A stretch of 64,000 nt of DNA from Acytostelium subglobosum LB1 (lineage: Eukaryota; Evosea; Eumycetozoa; Acytosteliales; Acytosteliaceae): assembly GCF_000787575.1 (NCBI RefSeq), contig NW_012236529.1:496001-560000 (forward strand). The letters are read 5' to 3'. Position 1 is the stretch's first letter. Each line of letters opens with the position of its first letter. The notes beneath the pieces are model-generated. The model saw only the letters and a list, made by a program, of their open reading frames with translations, was not told the DNA's origin and made no database searches. Shown piece by piece: positions 1-11,160 of the stretch. The position numbers and the translations under genes are program-made.

Positions 1-271
1 GTCATATTACTATCGACAACATTCAGTTCCAAATCAGTAAGTCATTAATATATTCAATCAATCTATCGATCAATCAAACAGTCCACCAATATATATATTA
101 TATTAAATTAATTACTCATCCTGCTATATATCGGATATGATTGTTGTTGTTGTTGTTGTGGGAGTTGTTGTTGGAGTTGTTGGGGATGATCATATTCGAA
201 TGAAGGTGTCCAGATGAGTGTGTGTACCGTATGAGTGGCGGATGATTGATTGATCAAGTTGATCAAGTTGA

Positions 272-1369
272 TCAAGCAGATGGCAACAACTTCATAACAA
301 ACTCATATGCTACAAATGTTGCACCATTGGCTGGGAAGGTTCGAAGCAGACATGGCGTGAATCCTTTCCAGAAGCCCTTGAGTCCATCGACGGCGTAGAT
401 CTTGCGCGCACAATCAATCATTCCAGTGTAGCGAGGTGGTTTCTCGCCGGACGGCATGGTCATGATGCGACTGCGTATCACGTCGAATGGGAAGTTGGTG
501 CACCAGAAGCCGGTGCCCGCGATACCTCCGGCCAAGAAAGAGCGGCCCACTGTCATTGTGCCGTCCTCGAGTCGAAGTGCGCGGTTGGCCAACTCGTAGC
601 ATCCAAAGTATGCCCACAGACTCGTTCGTTGAAATCCAGTGGGTATGAATGCGCGATACAATCCAACAATTCCCTCGCTCTTCAATGTCTTCTTAATGCA
701 ATCAATCGGTCCATTATACAACTTGATACCAGAGTATTGTACCTGAAGTTTGGATTTGACTATGATTGATTGGGTTGGTGGTGATGTGGGGTGATGGGGT
801 GGTTGGGGTGGGATGATTCCAGGTGATGGTCAGGATCATGATCACACTCATACTCAATCACTCGTTCAATCACTCTCGCTCAATCAATCACTGATTCAAA
901 CATACCAGTCTCTATTGGAGTTGCAACGAAGCTGACGACCCAACCTGTGATCGCACCAGAGAGCATGATCTCAGGTACACTGATTGGAGTTGTAATATCT
1001 GGATGTAACTTCTTCTTTACAATCTCCATCGTACCAAACATACATGAGTTGATAATGCTCATGCCAACCATTGGTGGAGTAGCTCCCTACATTTGAAATA
1101 TGATGTATGAGTATAATGATCAAGAATGATGGATTGAATAAATGAATGAGGCATACTTTGTAGAGAGCTAGTACACCTTCTTCTTTGATGGTTGTGGACA
1201 AGCAATGGGTCAGTCCTTTGAATCTACCGGTGGTTCCCTCGGTTTGTAGTCTGACTTTCAATGTGTCGAAAGGATGACCGGCAAGAGTACAGGCGACGCC
1301 AGATGCAGCGCCTCCAATAAAGTTCCTAACTCTATCACGTGTTTGTTTGTCCAACTCTAAAGAATGCAT
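272..1369 (-). CDS. Mitochondrial carrier (SLC25 family, carnitine/ornithine-carrier-like)
   Basis: Predicted exons are 1369-1157, 1086-906 and 759-272, giving about 293 residues, the usual length of an SLC25 carrier. Each of the three repeats carries the carrier signature PX[DE]XX[KR]: HPFDTLKVRLQ in repeat 1, TPIETVKSKLQ in repeat 2 (created only when exons 2 and 3 are joined) and FPFDVIRSR in repeat 3. Proteins of this family exchange small metabolites across the inner mitochondrial membrane through six membrane helices. The first repeat (GAASGVACTLAGHPFDTLKVRLQ) most resembles the carnitine/acylcarnitine and ornithine carrier branch, but the substrate is not settled by what I can see. Splice sites are GTATGC, GTATGT and matching AGs, and the phase is consistent throughout. 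It is divergently placed from the next gene at 2041. Confidence 0.9.
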
Positions 1370-2040
1370 TGCATTTATCTTTATCTAAATATATATAAAT
1401 AATGTTTCAAAGAGATACAAGAATGAATGAATGAATGATTGGAATGAAATGATCATCATCATTTTTTTCACAAGTTTGACGAACTGATCAAAATATCTCA
1501 TCAGACAATGAATGAGTGACAGTATTTGTTTAACTTTAAAGTCAATGAAGGTAATAAATTAATTAATTATCTATTTAATAGTAATATTTAGAGTTATCTA
1601 TTTCCCAAATTGCTGAGTATACAATTGTCGTCTTTATTTGAAGGTAATTAGATTGATCTTTCAACAAAGTTCCCAATCGAACCAAACCAGGGTTACTTTG
1701 AGCATCACGACAACAAAGTATCCACAAAAATGGAACAATGGTTTTTTTAATGGCACAAGGGGTAATGCATGGGGGAAGCCTAAACCATCACTTGTGTTTG
1801 ATTCTTTTCCATCACAACACTGTTCCAAATCAATCAAACATTTCATTCAACACACATCCTTTCATTCATTCAATCAACACATCCATCTCTGACTTTGTTT
1901 TATTTGTTTGATTCGTTCACATTCCCACACACATACTCACATTCATTCAATCATTCAAGAGATAATAGACAGACAAGTGAGATAAAGTTATAAATATATA
2001 AATATATATATATAAAAGTTGGAATAGATAAGAACAAAGA
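1370..2040. other. Intergenic region between divergent genes
   Basis: AT-rich spacer between two divergently transcribed genes. It holds ATTAATTAATT-type runs, CAAT/ATTG tetranucleotides and a TATA-like stretch (TAAATATATATATATAAAAG) just before the start at 2041. The short open frames here (for example 1638-1892) have no codon bias and no recognisable protein content, so no gene is called. Confidence 0.6.
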
Positions 2041-2774
2041 ATGTCATTCTTAAAGAAGAAGACATCGTCAATTATATTTGGCGTCATTATGTGTGTACTG
2101 ATGGTGGTGTTACTACTGGAGTTACTACAGAATAATACACAGTACGATAAGACACAGCAACAGAAACAGCAGCAGCAACAAAAGCAAAAGCAGAATCAGA
2201 TGAGATCAGAGATTGGCTTTGGTGAGAGCAAGTTGGAACAATACGATATAGAGTCTGTCGTCGGTAAATTGATTATCGATGATGAAGGTAGTGTCAATGC
2301 CGACGTCGACGAGGACCTAGATGAGAATATGAAGGACAGACGAGAGGACATGTGCTACGAGGAGAAGGTTTGCGAAGCCGATGATTATAAGGATGATGTC
2401 GAAGGTCTGCCGTCAGATCAGACGCAGTCAAGTCCAGATCCAGCGCAACAAAAAGTTGGCACGGCAACACAGGACGCTGGTGCCGATGACAAAGACGACG
2501 ATGACAACACGTCAACAGAGTCTGAGTATCGTAGGATACCAAGGCGCAAGTAAGATCTTAATAGTGTACAATCAATCAATCAATCCATCCAACCACCATC
2601 ATTCAATTCATTCATTAATCATCATGATGTAGACAACCACTACAACAAGCGAAAGACTCCACAATCACAAGGTGTCTTATGTAGTAATCCTCCTCTCCTC
2701 CATCCTCCATCCATACTCCTCCCCCAATAATACCTCTTGTTATGTTGTGTTGTAGATCACTCAAATCAACGTGA
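2041..2774 (+). CDS. Small membrane-anchored acidic protein, unrecognised
   Basis: Exon 1 (2041-2549) encodes a basic start (MSFLKKK), one hydrophobic segment at about residues 10-27 and then a Q/K run and a long, strongly acidic low-complexity tail. This looks like a type II membrane protein or an uncleaved signal anchor. The GTAAGA donor at 2550 is good. A short exon 2633-2671 continues the frame, and a last exon 2756-2774 ends in TGA, giving about 188 residues. The second donor (GTGTCT) is weak; if it is not used the frame stops a few codons later, so the C-terminus is uncertain by a few residues. A TATA-like run lies immediately upstream. I recognise no family. Confidence 0.6.
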
Positions 2775-3107
2775 TCGCGCGCGAACTACAAGGCCAACAA
2801 TCAATCCATCCAATCGTTTTCCCCATCCATTTACCTCTATTGACTTCATGTCAATAACCAAGTATACTACTCCTCCCCTTCATCCTTCTTCTTCCTCCTA
2901 CTCTCTCTTAATTGACATCAATCAATCAAATCAATATTAATAATAATAAAGTGTAATGCTATACTTTATAGTTTACTTTACAATCCCCTGGAACTATTCC
3001 ACTCACCAATCAAACAATCATCGATCGACTACTTTTGGAAAAGGATATGTTGTTTATAAGAAGGGCTGCGTTTATTGAAGATATATAGTCGACTAGTACT
3101 ACGCTGC
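2775..3107. other. Intergenic region between convergent genes
   Basis: Convergent 3' regions of the membrane-protein gene and the eL18 gene. CT-rich and AT-rich sequence with TAATAATAATAAAG near 2938 that could serve as a polyadenylation region. No gene is seen. Confidence 0.5.
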
Positions 3108-4142
3108 TTAGTTGGAGAAGGTACGGGCTCTCTCGAACTTGTTTCCGGCAGAGCGGACGTATGGACGAGCAGTGCTGCCTGGGAGACCTGGAGCACGACC
3201 GAAGTGCTTGTAGACAGTTCTGGCCTTGGTGACACCCTTGAGCAGGAAGGTGTTGTTTCCTCTTGGTCTGATCAGAGCGAACTGGTCAAAGGTGAGGGCT
3301 CTGCCGCCAGCCTTGACGATGCGGGCACGAACCGACTCGGAGAACTTGAGGGCGACAACAGTCATGTTGGGGACGTCCAAAAGTCTCTCGTCGTTGACGA
3401 CTGGGCCAACAATGACGGCGATCTTGCCAGCCTTTCTGTCCTTCATGGCGTTGGCGATTCTGGAGATCGAGACGGCGACCTTGTTGGTTCTGGTCTGAAC
3501 AAGACGCTTCAAGACGATCTTGTTGAACTTGGATCCAGTTCTGCGAGCCAAGAAAGTGTAAAGCTGTTTGTTGTTGTTGTTGTTGTTGTTTGTGTCAGTA
3601 TATCGCTTGTTATATATGTCCAACTTTTGTATGATTGAATGATTGATTGATTGATAAATCGATCGAATGATTGTTATGTCCTCATTCTCGTAGTAATCCA
3701 TCCTGTAAACATCGTCTGTGCGTGACAAAGTGTCGCTTTAAGTTGAACCTGTGATCTGCTTCGTATTCATCGCAACTCGAAGTCTCCAACCAATCAATCA
3801 ATCAATCAACTAATCTGTTGAGTCTTACCTTGACCAAGAGCGAGAGGTATGGGTTCTTGCTGACGAGGTGCTTTCTGCCGGTCTTACGGGCGAATCTGTT
3901 TGATCTATCAACGGCCTATTGTTGTGATAGAATGTTAGCGAGAGCTTCGTTTATCTGTCAGCTTGTCATCGTTTGCCCTCATCATCACAGCTGTTGATCG
4001 ATAGTATCCAAAAGGAATGATTGAATGAATGACCTGTCTTTCAGTTCTATCGAATCCTGTTGTTGATCGCTACTATCCAGAGGTGATGATGATAGTCCAA
4101 CGATGACATTGATGAGATGTCAATGAATCTAATCCATACCAT
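3108..4142 (-). CDS. rpl18: 60S ribosomal protein eL18
   Basis: Exons 4142-4140 (the ATG alone), 3915-3829 and 3563-3108 join to about 181 residues, close to other eL18 proteins. After joining, the protein reads MAVDRSNRFARK, then SKNPYLSLLVKLYTFLARRT, the hallmark N-terminal block of eL18, and later GGRALTFDQFAL, HFGRAPGLPGS and KFERAR near the C-terminus, all typical of the family. It is a structural protein of the large ribosomal subunit. The first coding exon appears to hold only the start codon (AAATG|GTATGG), followed by a 224-base intron; the second intron is 265 bases. Both are longer than most introns in this window. The internal exon is in phase on both sides, which supports the model. 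Confidence 0.88.
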
Positions 4143-4688
4143 TTCTTATATATTCTTCAATAATGATATTGGATATGGGGGGCAAGAGATGAGAGATATC
4201 ATAGTATGGCCTGCAATCACAAGGCCACATTCGTTGTGGTACACCTCGTGTTGCATATTTTGAAAATTAAATTAAAATCAAATGTTTTGATTATCACACA
4301 CTCTTAGAGTAACGTGACTCCATTCTCAGCTTCAAATCTTGGGTTGATCAATAAACCAAACAAATACAATCAATCAAAAAATAATATTTATTCATAATTA
4401 AAATAATACAAGTATAACCTACAATATATAAAATATTATTTATAACATTATGGACAAGTTTGGATAAATATTTAAAGTGATGGAATTCTATTTGATTGAA
4501 ATTAATTGAACAAAGTGATTAATTGGATGATTAGATAAGAGAGAGATAATTATATTATGTTGTTGTGAAATATATAAAGGTATTTATTTGATGTTAAAAT
4601 GAATCAAGTCTTCTTTGTGTGAACTATGAGTACATTGATCGGGTTGAAGAAGAAGAACAGTGAATGACAATGAAGTTGACGAAGATGA
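4143..4688. other. Intergenic region, AT-rich
   Basis: The right end of the eL18 promoter side, then about 400 bases of AT-rich sequence leading to the 3' end of the gene at 4689. The patch around 4200-4330 is not repetitive but shows no open frame or RNA motif that I can name. Confidence 0.5.
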
Positions 4689-6789
4689 TCAGAACAACCA
4701 CTCAGAGTTTGTTGCATGAGTGACATAGACCAAAGTGTTGGACCTCAATCTCTTGGGGATCTTCCAGTACTCCTGGACGATGATGTCAGCAGCAGTGGAC
4801 GATGTTGTCCATATGTAGAGAATTTGCTTCTCCCACTTGTCAATGACAGCCTCGGATGAAGCCAATACTCCAAACAACTTCTTGTAGAGCAACTGTCTGG
4901 CGTACTCTGGGGTGAACACCGCCTTGTACTTCTTGCCCATGAGATCAAAGAAGTTGATGATTCTCACGACACTGACTCCAATGTGGTGGCCGTCGAATGT
5001 CACGGAATAATCGGTGATCTTGGAGCCCGGCAAGTACTGGATCTCAGTCTCGGTGCTCTTGAGCTGCGCACCAAACACCTGGTGCAGCACTTCGTAGGAC
5101 AACACCTCGGACCACACAGAGTTACCTCCGGCGTTGGGTGTCTCCAGGATGCGTCGACCTCCATTCGACAACAGGAACAAGTCGGGCTGGTTGACCAAGG
5201 GCTCAAAGTGGTCGACGATGATGTCGCCGCAGTGCGTATCGAACATGCAGTTGTTGAAGTACTCAGTGTTCAGAGCATTTCCATAGACATACCAGGTGGA
5301 CTTGATGGCGAGACGCGGAGCGGCGGAGGGGCGGTTGTATGTGTGGGTCTTGGTGCACGGGGCCGAGCACTCCTCCATGTCGTCATCCTGGCAGGTCTCC
5401 AAGCTGTGCATGAATTGCTCCAATGTGCGGTACGTGATCATTGGCTGACGCTTGGTGACCACCGCATCTGCCTTGTCAGTCGACTCCTCGAGCATGCTAA
5501 AGTCGGCGAACCAGTCGAAGAAGCACTGGTCGTCCTCTGCAGTGTCGACCGATGCCGTGTTCGTCTGGCAAAAGGCGGAAATGGTGTCAGCCTGCTCGGT
5601 GGTGTGCGTCGCCGGCTGGGAAGTGGATATCCTGGTCTTGGAAGTGAGCGAGTCCTTGCAGTCATTCCAGGGTACGAGTTCATGGATCCTACACGACGTC
5701 GTAGTCAATAACGAGCCGGTAGAATTCGAACGTTGTCTCCTCAACGATCTCTTAGACCATGATGGAGCCAAAGTTGAACTTGTTGTTGCAGTTGTTGACA
5801 TTTGGTCTGCAGTTATTAACTCTGTAATTGCGCTGGTCGACTTGTTTAAGCTGCTGCTGCTGTTGAGACGGTTGTTGTTGTTGTTGGTAATAGAAGCAGC
5901 ACTCGAGCCCAATGTAGGAGCCACTCTTAAAGTGATGCTTATCGCTCTGCCAGAGACAATCACAACAATCTGGAAGTGGTAAAACTGCCAAAGAGTCTGA
6001 CGCTGCTGATGCTGATGGAACTGCTGCTGCTGACACTGTTGGCACGTCTGGTCGAGGTACAACTGGAACTCGTCGTATAGGGCTAGGAACAATAATAAAG
6101 CCGATATCGGAGCCTCTGACAAAGCAAACACTGTCAAAGGAGCGGCGGGACGACGAGGAACGTGAGGAGGAGCGCAGTCGATGCAAAACACGTAGGTTGC
6201 CCTCAGTGCCCTCGGTGCCCTCGCCCTCAAAGCGGTGCTCGCTGCAGCCACGAAGAAGAGAGGAGCCCTTGGCAAAACAAGCCTTGGCAGCGGCATGTTC
6301 GTCGGACATGTCAAAAACACAGCTTGTGCTTGTTGCACTGCTTGTCCTACTCGTTTCCGGTGTCTGGACTTGATGCTCCATGAAGACGCTCTCTGGACAT
6401 TCCAGCCTGACTGTACTGTTGGCAACAGTCTCCGTGGTATGATGTGCGGAACTTTCAAAGTGCTCCGCGGTGACCAAAGAGGTGGTTGTCCAATGAGTAG
6501 TGGAGTGGGCGGTGGTAGTGCTGGTGCTGACACTTGTGACCAACGAGTTGGCAGTGTTGGCGACGGTGGGACACATTTGGCCCTCCGTGGCAAAGGCGGA
6601 CATCGAAGCGACCAACTCGTTCAACTCGTGGTTGTTGTTGACACGGAGTGGAGTGTCCAACACAATGAAATTGTCAGCGTTGCAAGTTGCGTTTAGCTTC
6701 TTGGCCAAAGTGATTGGGACCTGGACTGGGACAAAGACGGTGATGAAAGTGTTCTCGTTGGTGGTTGTTGCGTTCATTGTTTGGGACAT
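4689..6789 (-). CDS. Unrecognised protein in two overlapping frames (+1 shift at a stop codon)
   Basis: The upstream frame runs from ATG at 6789 to TAA at 5754-5752 (345 codons). The downstream frame is +1 relative to it and runs to TAG/TAA-bounded end 4689. Third positions in the upstream frame stay GC-rich right up to the TAA, and the downstream frame becomes GC-rich at third positions only after it, so coding appears to change frame at the stop codon (ATC ATG GTC TAA G). No GT-AG intron of normal size fits, and the first ATG of the downstream frame is about 260 bases further on. A +1 shift at the stop would give about 699 residues. The first half is rich in S/T and Q; the second half ends in a compact, conserved-looking domain with SEVLSYEVL, KITDYSV and GVSVVR segments, reminiscent of a degenerate nuclease fold but not assignable. 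Programmed frameshift, sequencing error and recent mutation all remain possible. Confidence 0.7.
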
Positions 6790-7506
6790 TGCTTGATTGA
6801 TTGATTGATTAAAGTTGGTAATTAATTAATTGACTTTGATTGATTGGATTTGATTGACTTTAGTTGATTGGATTTGACTTTGATTGATTGATTGTTTTGA
6901 GAGAATCGAGATTAGCTTGGCTGGGGCTGACTGATTGACTTTGATTGGCTGAGGGATTGCTGAGAGGAAAGGGATTTGGATTTGCTTTTTAAATGCTAGA
7001 GTTTGTTGTTGAAGTTGTTCCGCAGACGAGTAGTAAATATCATATTAATACAAGTACAACAAATAATTATCTGATGATGATTGAATGTCTTTGTTTTGGA
7101 AACAAGTGGTACCGTCAACTTACCTCTTATTAATACTTTGTGTATGCTATTATTTGCACAAAGAGAAGTGATTGGTGAACTGAGCGTAGCTTTGCAACTG
7201 GGAGGAGAGTGAGAGTGAGGGTAAGAGTGAGGGAGGAAAGTTGGAAATTGAGTAATAATTAAATAATATTATTATTATTAATTCATTCAACACTCTCACA
7301 CACACTAAACCTTGAAAGGTTGAACAACATCATCTGTTTGTTTCTATTTCACACACACACTTTGTGTTCTTTCTCGCATTATTCAAACTTATTTCTCAAC
7401 AACTAACTTTAGTTTGATGAGTGTGTGAGTGAGATGGAACAGACGTGGATCTTTGCATCTGCGCGCAAGTGTGGACCACTTGTGCATAAGCAACTACTAC
7501 TATCTG
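6790..7506. other. Intergenic region with TTGATTGATT repeats
   Basis: Upstream region of the preceding (-) gene and downstream region of the transporter gene. 6792-6960 is dominated by TTGATTGATT/TTTGATTGG units, and 7200-7420 by GAGAGTGAG and CACACA runs. No gene is seen. Confidence 0.5.
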
Positions 7507-9320
7507 TCAGTTGTTTATGATGATGTCATTGTAGTCATAGTTGTTGTTGTGGTCATAGTTGGATAGCAATGGAGATGAAGAGTCGACATAATAGCTGTTG
7601 CTGTCTTGGTCATCAACAACGGGATGAGAGATTGGTTGAAGTCTAGACTGTTTGTAGATGTTGGTTCGATTGTGTAGCCAGCTAGAGGTGAAGAATATTG
7701 TGAAGCCAATTGATAGAAGTAATAGACAGCTGCCAAAGTATATGAATTGATGGTTGATGTTGAGGTCGAGCATCTTATTGCCCACCGACAATTGTATAAT
7801 CATTTGCACTGCCAATGCAATCATAATATTGAATGAGAACAATAGTCCAATACGTGATGATAGTCTAGAGATAGAGTAAGTATATAGGTTAGTAAGTAAG
7901 TAATTGTAGGATGATGTATGGACTACTTACTTCTTTGCTATCTGTACATTGACAATTGGAGACATAAACTCAAAGCAACAGTTATATATTACAAAGCAGA
8001 TGGTGCTCACGTAGATGTTTGGTCCAATGCCCATGATGATCAATAGGATTGAACCAACCAGGCCAAACAAGACCAGTATCAAGTTCTTAATGTCATTCTA
8101 AATGTACCATTGTCGTTAGCAATCAATCATACCAATCAATCAATTATCCTCGTCGTGACTTAAACATACAATTTTGTTTCCAAGTCGAGCTGGAATCGTT
8201 GTTACAAAGGCAGCAAAGAAGTAGGCACTGGATGAAATGTATCCATTCCAGTTCTGTTCATTGCTAGTCTCGAGGAATAGTGATTGCCAGTCTGGTACAT
8301 CAACAGAAAGTTAGTATCATTGCCAATGATCATGATCAATCAATCAATCATATAACATACATGTGAGTACAATCTGATGAATGGATATTGCGACACCGCT
8401 CCATATGTACCAGTGAAGGATATCGGTATTGCGATAGGCCTGTCGTAGATCGATGAGGAAACAACGAAGTTGGAATCTTGTTTCCACACGATAGTTGTTG
8501 AAGGAGAGTGCGATGACAAGTGATGCAATGTTGGTCGCCAATGCCATGCAGAGCAAGGTGACGAGTGACACACGGTTCACCAGTAGCTGGCCAAGAAGGC
8601 CAGATGACACCACTCCTACGATATAGCCAACATTGACACGGCATGCCATCTGTTGATACTCGTCAGGCTGTAGACTAAAGTATATATATGCCAAAAAGAC
8701 GATGTATGCAGCAAATGACATACCATCCGTAACCTGCTCGAATATAAGCCATCCAAGATTACTTGTGGACAATAGAATGATGGTTGTAGCCACCTTTGCC
8801 GCCATTCCAATGATGATTACAAACTAGTTGTATGGATTGACGTCAGTTCCAATGATCAATCAATCCAATCCTGTCCAATCCAATCTAATCTACCTACTTT
8901 GTAACCGATTATCTCGCCGAGGAATCCAAAGATGAGTAGGAAGCAGAAGTAGGCGTATGTCCAGGTGGGGAAGATCTCCTGGTAGACTACACGCTGAGGG
9001 ACGTGTAGTACATTTGTGAGATAGTCTACTAGATAAGGCTCGCTTGGATCAAAGGAGAAGAGGAAAGAGAATGTACAGTATAATATGAATGGCTTCAGCG
9101 CTGTCCATTTGCCATGACATGAAAGTAATCTACTCTTCCTCTTCTCTTGATCAGGAGGTTGTTGAATCAATGCTGTACTACTACTAATGTTGTCTATATT
9201 ATCATTATTATTGATTGCAACTTCATCGTCTTGATGGACTTCTTCTTGTTGCTCGATTCTTTCTTGTTGATCAATCTCAACATAGTCTATGTTGTCCATA
9301 GATGTCGTCGACATAACCAA
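7507..9320 (-). CDS. SLC19-type (reduced folate/thiamine carrier family) transporter
   Basis: Exons 9320-8898, 8823-8361, 8291-8170, 8097-7931 and 7864-7507 join in phase to about 510 residues. After an acidic, Q-rich cytosolic start of about 65 residues comes FSFDPSEPYLVDYL, the SLC19 first-helix block (compare the PSE/PY motif of folate and thiamine carriers), then about 11-12 hydrophobic segments. The stretch YQQMACRVNVGYIVG followed by GLLGQLLV matches the family's conserved helix 4-5 region. SLC19 proteins import folate or thiamine at the plasma membrane; which one is carried here cannot be said. All donors are GTATGT/GTAAGT/GTAGGT and all introns are 65-75 bases. A second ATG lies two codons after the first and could equally be the start. 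Confidence 0.82.
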
Positions 9321-9344
9321 GACTATAATGTTTCAAGGAGCAAC

Positions 9345-9557
9345 CTATCTCTTGTCAATGGTTGGCCCGAGGCAACATAAAGTAATGGCCTTGGCAATCT
9401 GTAGATATATTATAAGTAAGTAAGTTGGTTGTTGTTGTGTTGAGCAAACGAAACAATGAATCGCTCGGCTCATGTGATAACCCCAATGAACATTCAGTGA
9501 TTCACTCATGCGATTCTCATCGACTGCTTCGAAACGACTTTTGCGTCTTTTGACCAT
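9345..9557 (-). CDS. Small basic ORF or 5' leader exon, unrecognised
   Basis: An ATG at 9557 in a good context (CTAAAATGG) opens a frame of about 70 codons starting MVKRRKSRFEAVDENRM and ending LGPTIDKR just 24 bases before the transporter ATG. A CTACAG acceptor-like site near 9402 suggests that an intron may lie inside it. It may be a tiny independent protein, an upstream ORF, or part of the transporter leader. I do not recognise it. Confidence 0.3.
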   Translation of the reverse strand: MVKRRKSRFEAVDENRMSESLNVHWGYHMSRAIHCFVCSTQQQPTYLLIIYLQIAKAITLCCLGPTIDKR

Positions 9558-9710
9558 TTTAGTGATGTTACAAGACAGAGCGAGATATAAATCTGGGTTG
9601 GGATTGTATCCCGCGACCTTAATTATAATTATAAATATAATTTAAAGGTCGACGTTGATGATGAACATCATCTTATCTTATCTTTATAATAATAATAAAT
9701 GAGGTAATAT

Positions 9711-10896
9711 CTATCTCTTTGATCCCCATTGAAACAGGCTATCGATATCTTCATCACCTTCATCTTCTTCATCGTCATCATCACTTTCATAGTTACTCGC
9801 TACTACTGTTGCTGTTTGTTTTGTTGTTGTAGTTGTTGTTGTTGTCGTCCCTACAACTGCCTTGTTGTTGGGCTTTGTTGCAGCAATCTTTTGTATCTTG
9901 GACTTGAGCCGTCTGATCTCCAACATCTTTGACGACACATCCTTTTGTTCCAAATCCTCCAACTGATTCCATAGTTCATCTTCATTAAGTGATTCTTCTT
10001 TGTTCGCATCATTATCATTATCATCTTTGTTATCCTCTATTTGCTGTTGTAGTTGTAATAGTGTACTGTTATCATTGACATTAAGTTGTACTTCTTTGAT
10101 TGCCTCATCATATTCTTTCATTCCAGCACTATTATTGGGATTGATTGGACAATGTCAGTCATTACACTTCCATACGTTGTATTGAGTTGGATGGTACATA
10201 CCTTAACTCCTCCTCTCTCTGTACACTATCTTCATGATTGGCTGCAGCGATGGCTTCGTTTGGATCATCAAAGAAGCCCTGTGGCAGTTTGCTGGTTACT
10301 TGATCATTTTGTTGCGCTACCTCTTCATCTTGTTTATCACCATCTCCATCTTGCTTTCCATGGTCTTCACCATCACTCTCGTATGAACTAAAGAAGTCGC
10401 TTGGTAGTCCTTTGGGTATGTTGTTCGTCTCATCCACCTCATCCTTTTCCACCTTCTTGTTGTTTGAGGATGATGTTTGTGATGATGTTGTTGTAGTGTC
10501 GGTCTTTGTCTTCTTTGAGGGCGCCTGAGTCGATGACGTCTCTTCAATTGATCGTTTAACTTGGTTGTTTGTTGTCTGGTGTGGTTGTTGTGTATTTGGC
10601 TGAAGATGTTGTTGAAGTGCATCCTTATGCTTCTTTGAATTACAATGAGCCATCCACATTGATTCATTATTGATGTTCATACTACATAATATACATGATA
10701 GCTTGCCAGATGTATTATATCTACATACACATCATATAGTTAGTTCATTTATCTTTCCTCAATCAATCAATCAAACGATCTTGACATACTTTGCATATGG
10801 CGAAGTGATCTTCTGTGATGCTGCTGCTGACTTGTCTGATGAGGCAGCCCTTGCCTTGTTCATCATTGCCCTCAGATCATTCTTTGTCGTACTCAT
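9711..10896 (-). CDS. ZNF830-like C2H2 zinc-finger protein (splicing-associated)
   Basis: Exons 10896-10790, 10720-10202 and 10128-9711 give about 347 residues. The N-terminus (about residues 1-60) carries the ZNF830/CCDC16 pattern: KITSPYAKYNTSGKLSC followed by a C2H2 finger CILC...AHCNSKKHK, which exists only after exons 1 and 2 are joined. The middle has short conserved blocks (GLPSDFFSS, KLPQGFFDDP), and the C-terminal part is a charged coiled coil (QLEDLEQKD, EIRRLKSKIQK) ending in an acidic tail with DEDIDSLFQWGSKR, also family-typical. ZNF830 proteins are nuclear and associate with late spliceosomal complexes; that role is inferred from the family. Long T, S and acidic runs separate the conserved blocks. 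Confidence 0.8.
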
Positions 10897-11160
10897 TGTT
10901 GTAATTATCTGTATGTTTGATTGATTGATCGCATGAATGAATGAATGATGGGTGTTTTGTAAAGACGATTGATGAAGTTCAAATAATCAATAAGATGACT
11001 GTTAATGTTGGACATGGTAGGTAAGTTGGAAGGGATATAAAAGCACATGTTATTATATTAGGTGTGTAGGTAGATGGGAAGCAATGAATGGATGGATGAA
11101 TGAAGGAGTGAGAGTGATTGGATGGATGGTTGGAAAGAGGTGCCTAAAGGAGCACTCGCC

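Noticed and set aside
1638-1892. 84-codon plus-strand frame between genes
   Set aside because: No codon bias and repeat-derived residues; treated as spacer.
3075-3638. 187-codon frame on the plus strand opposite eL18
   Set aside because: It is the antisense shadow of the highly biased eL18 coding sequence; the minus strand has clear homology.
5740-5770. Antizyme as an explanation for the frame change
   Set aside because: The product is far too large and has no antizyme domain, and the site is not the antizyme shift site.
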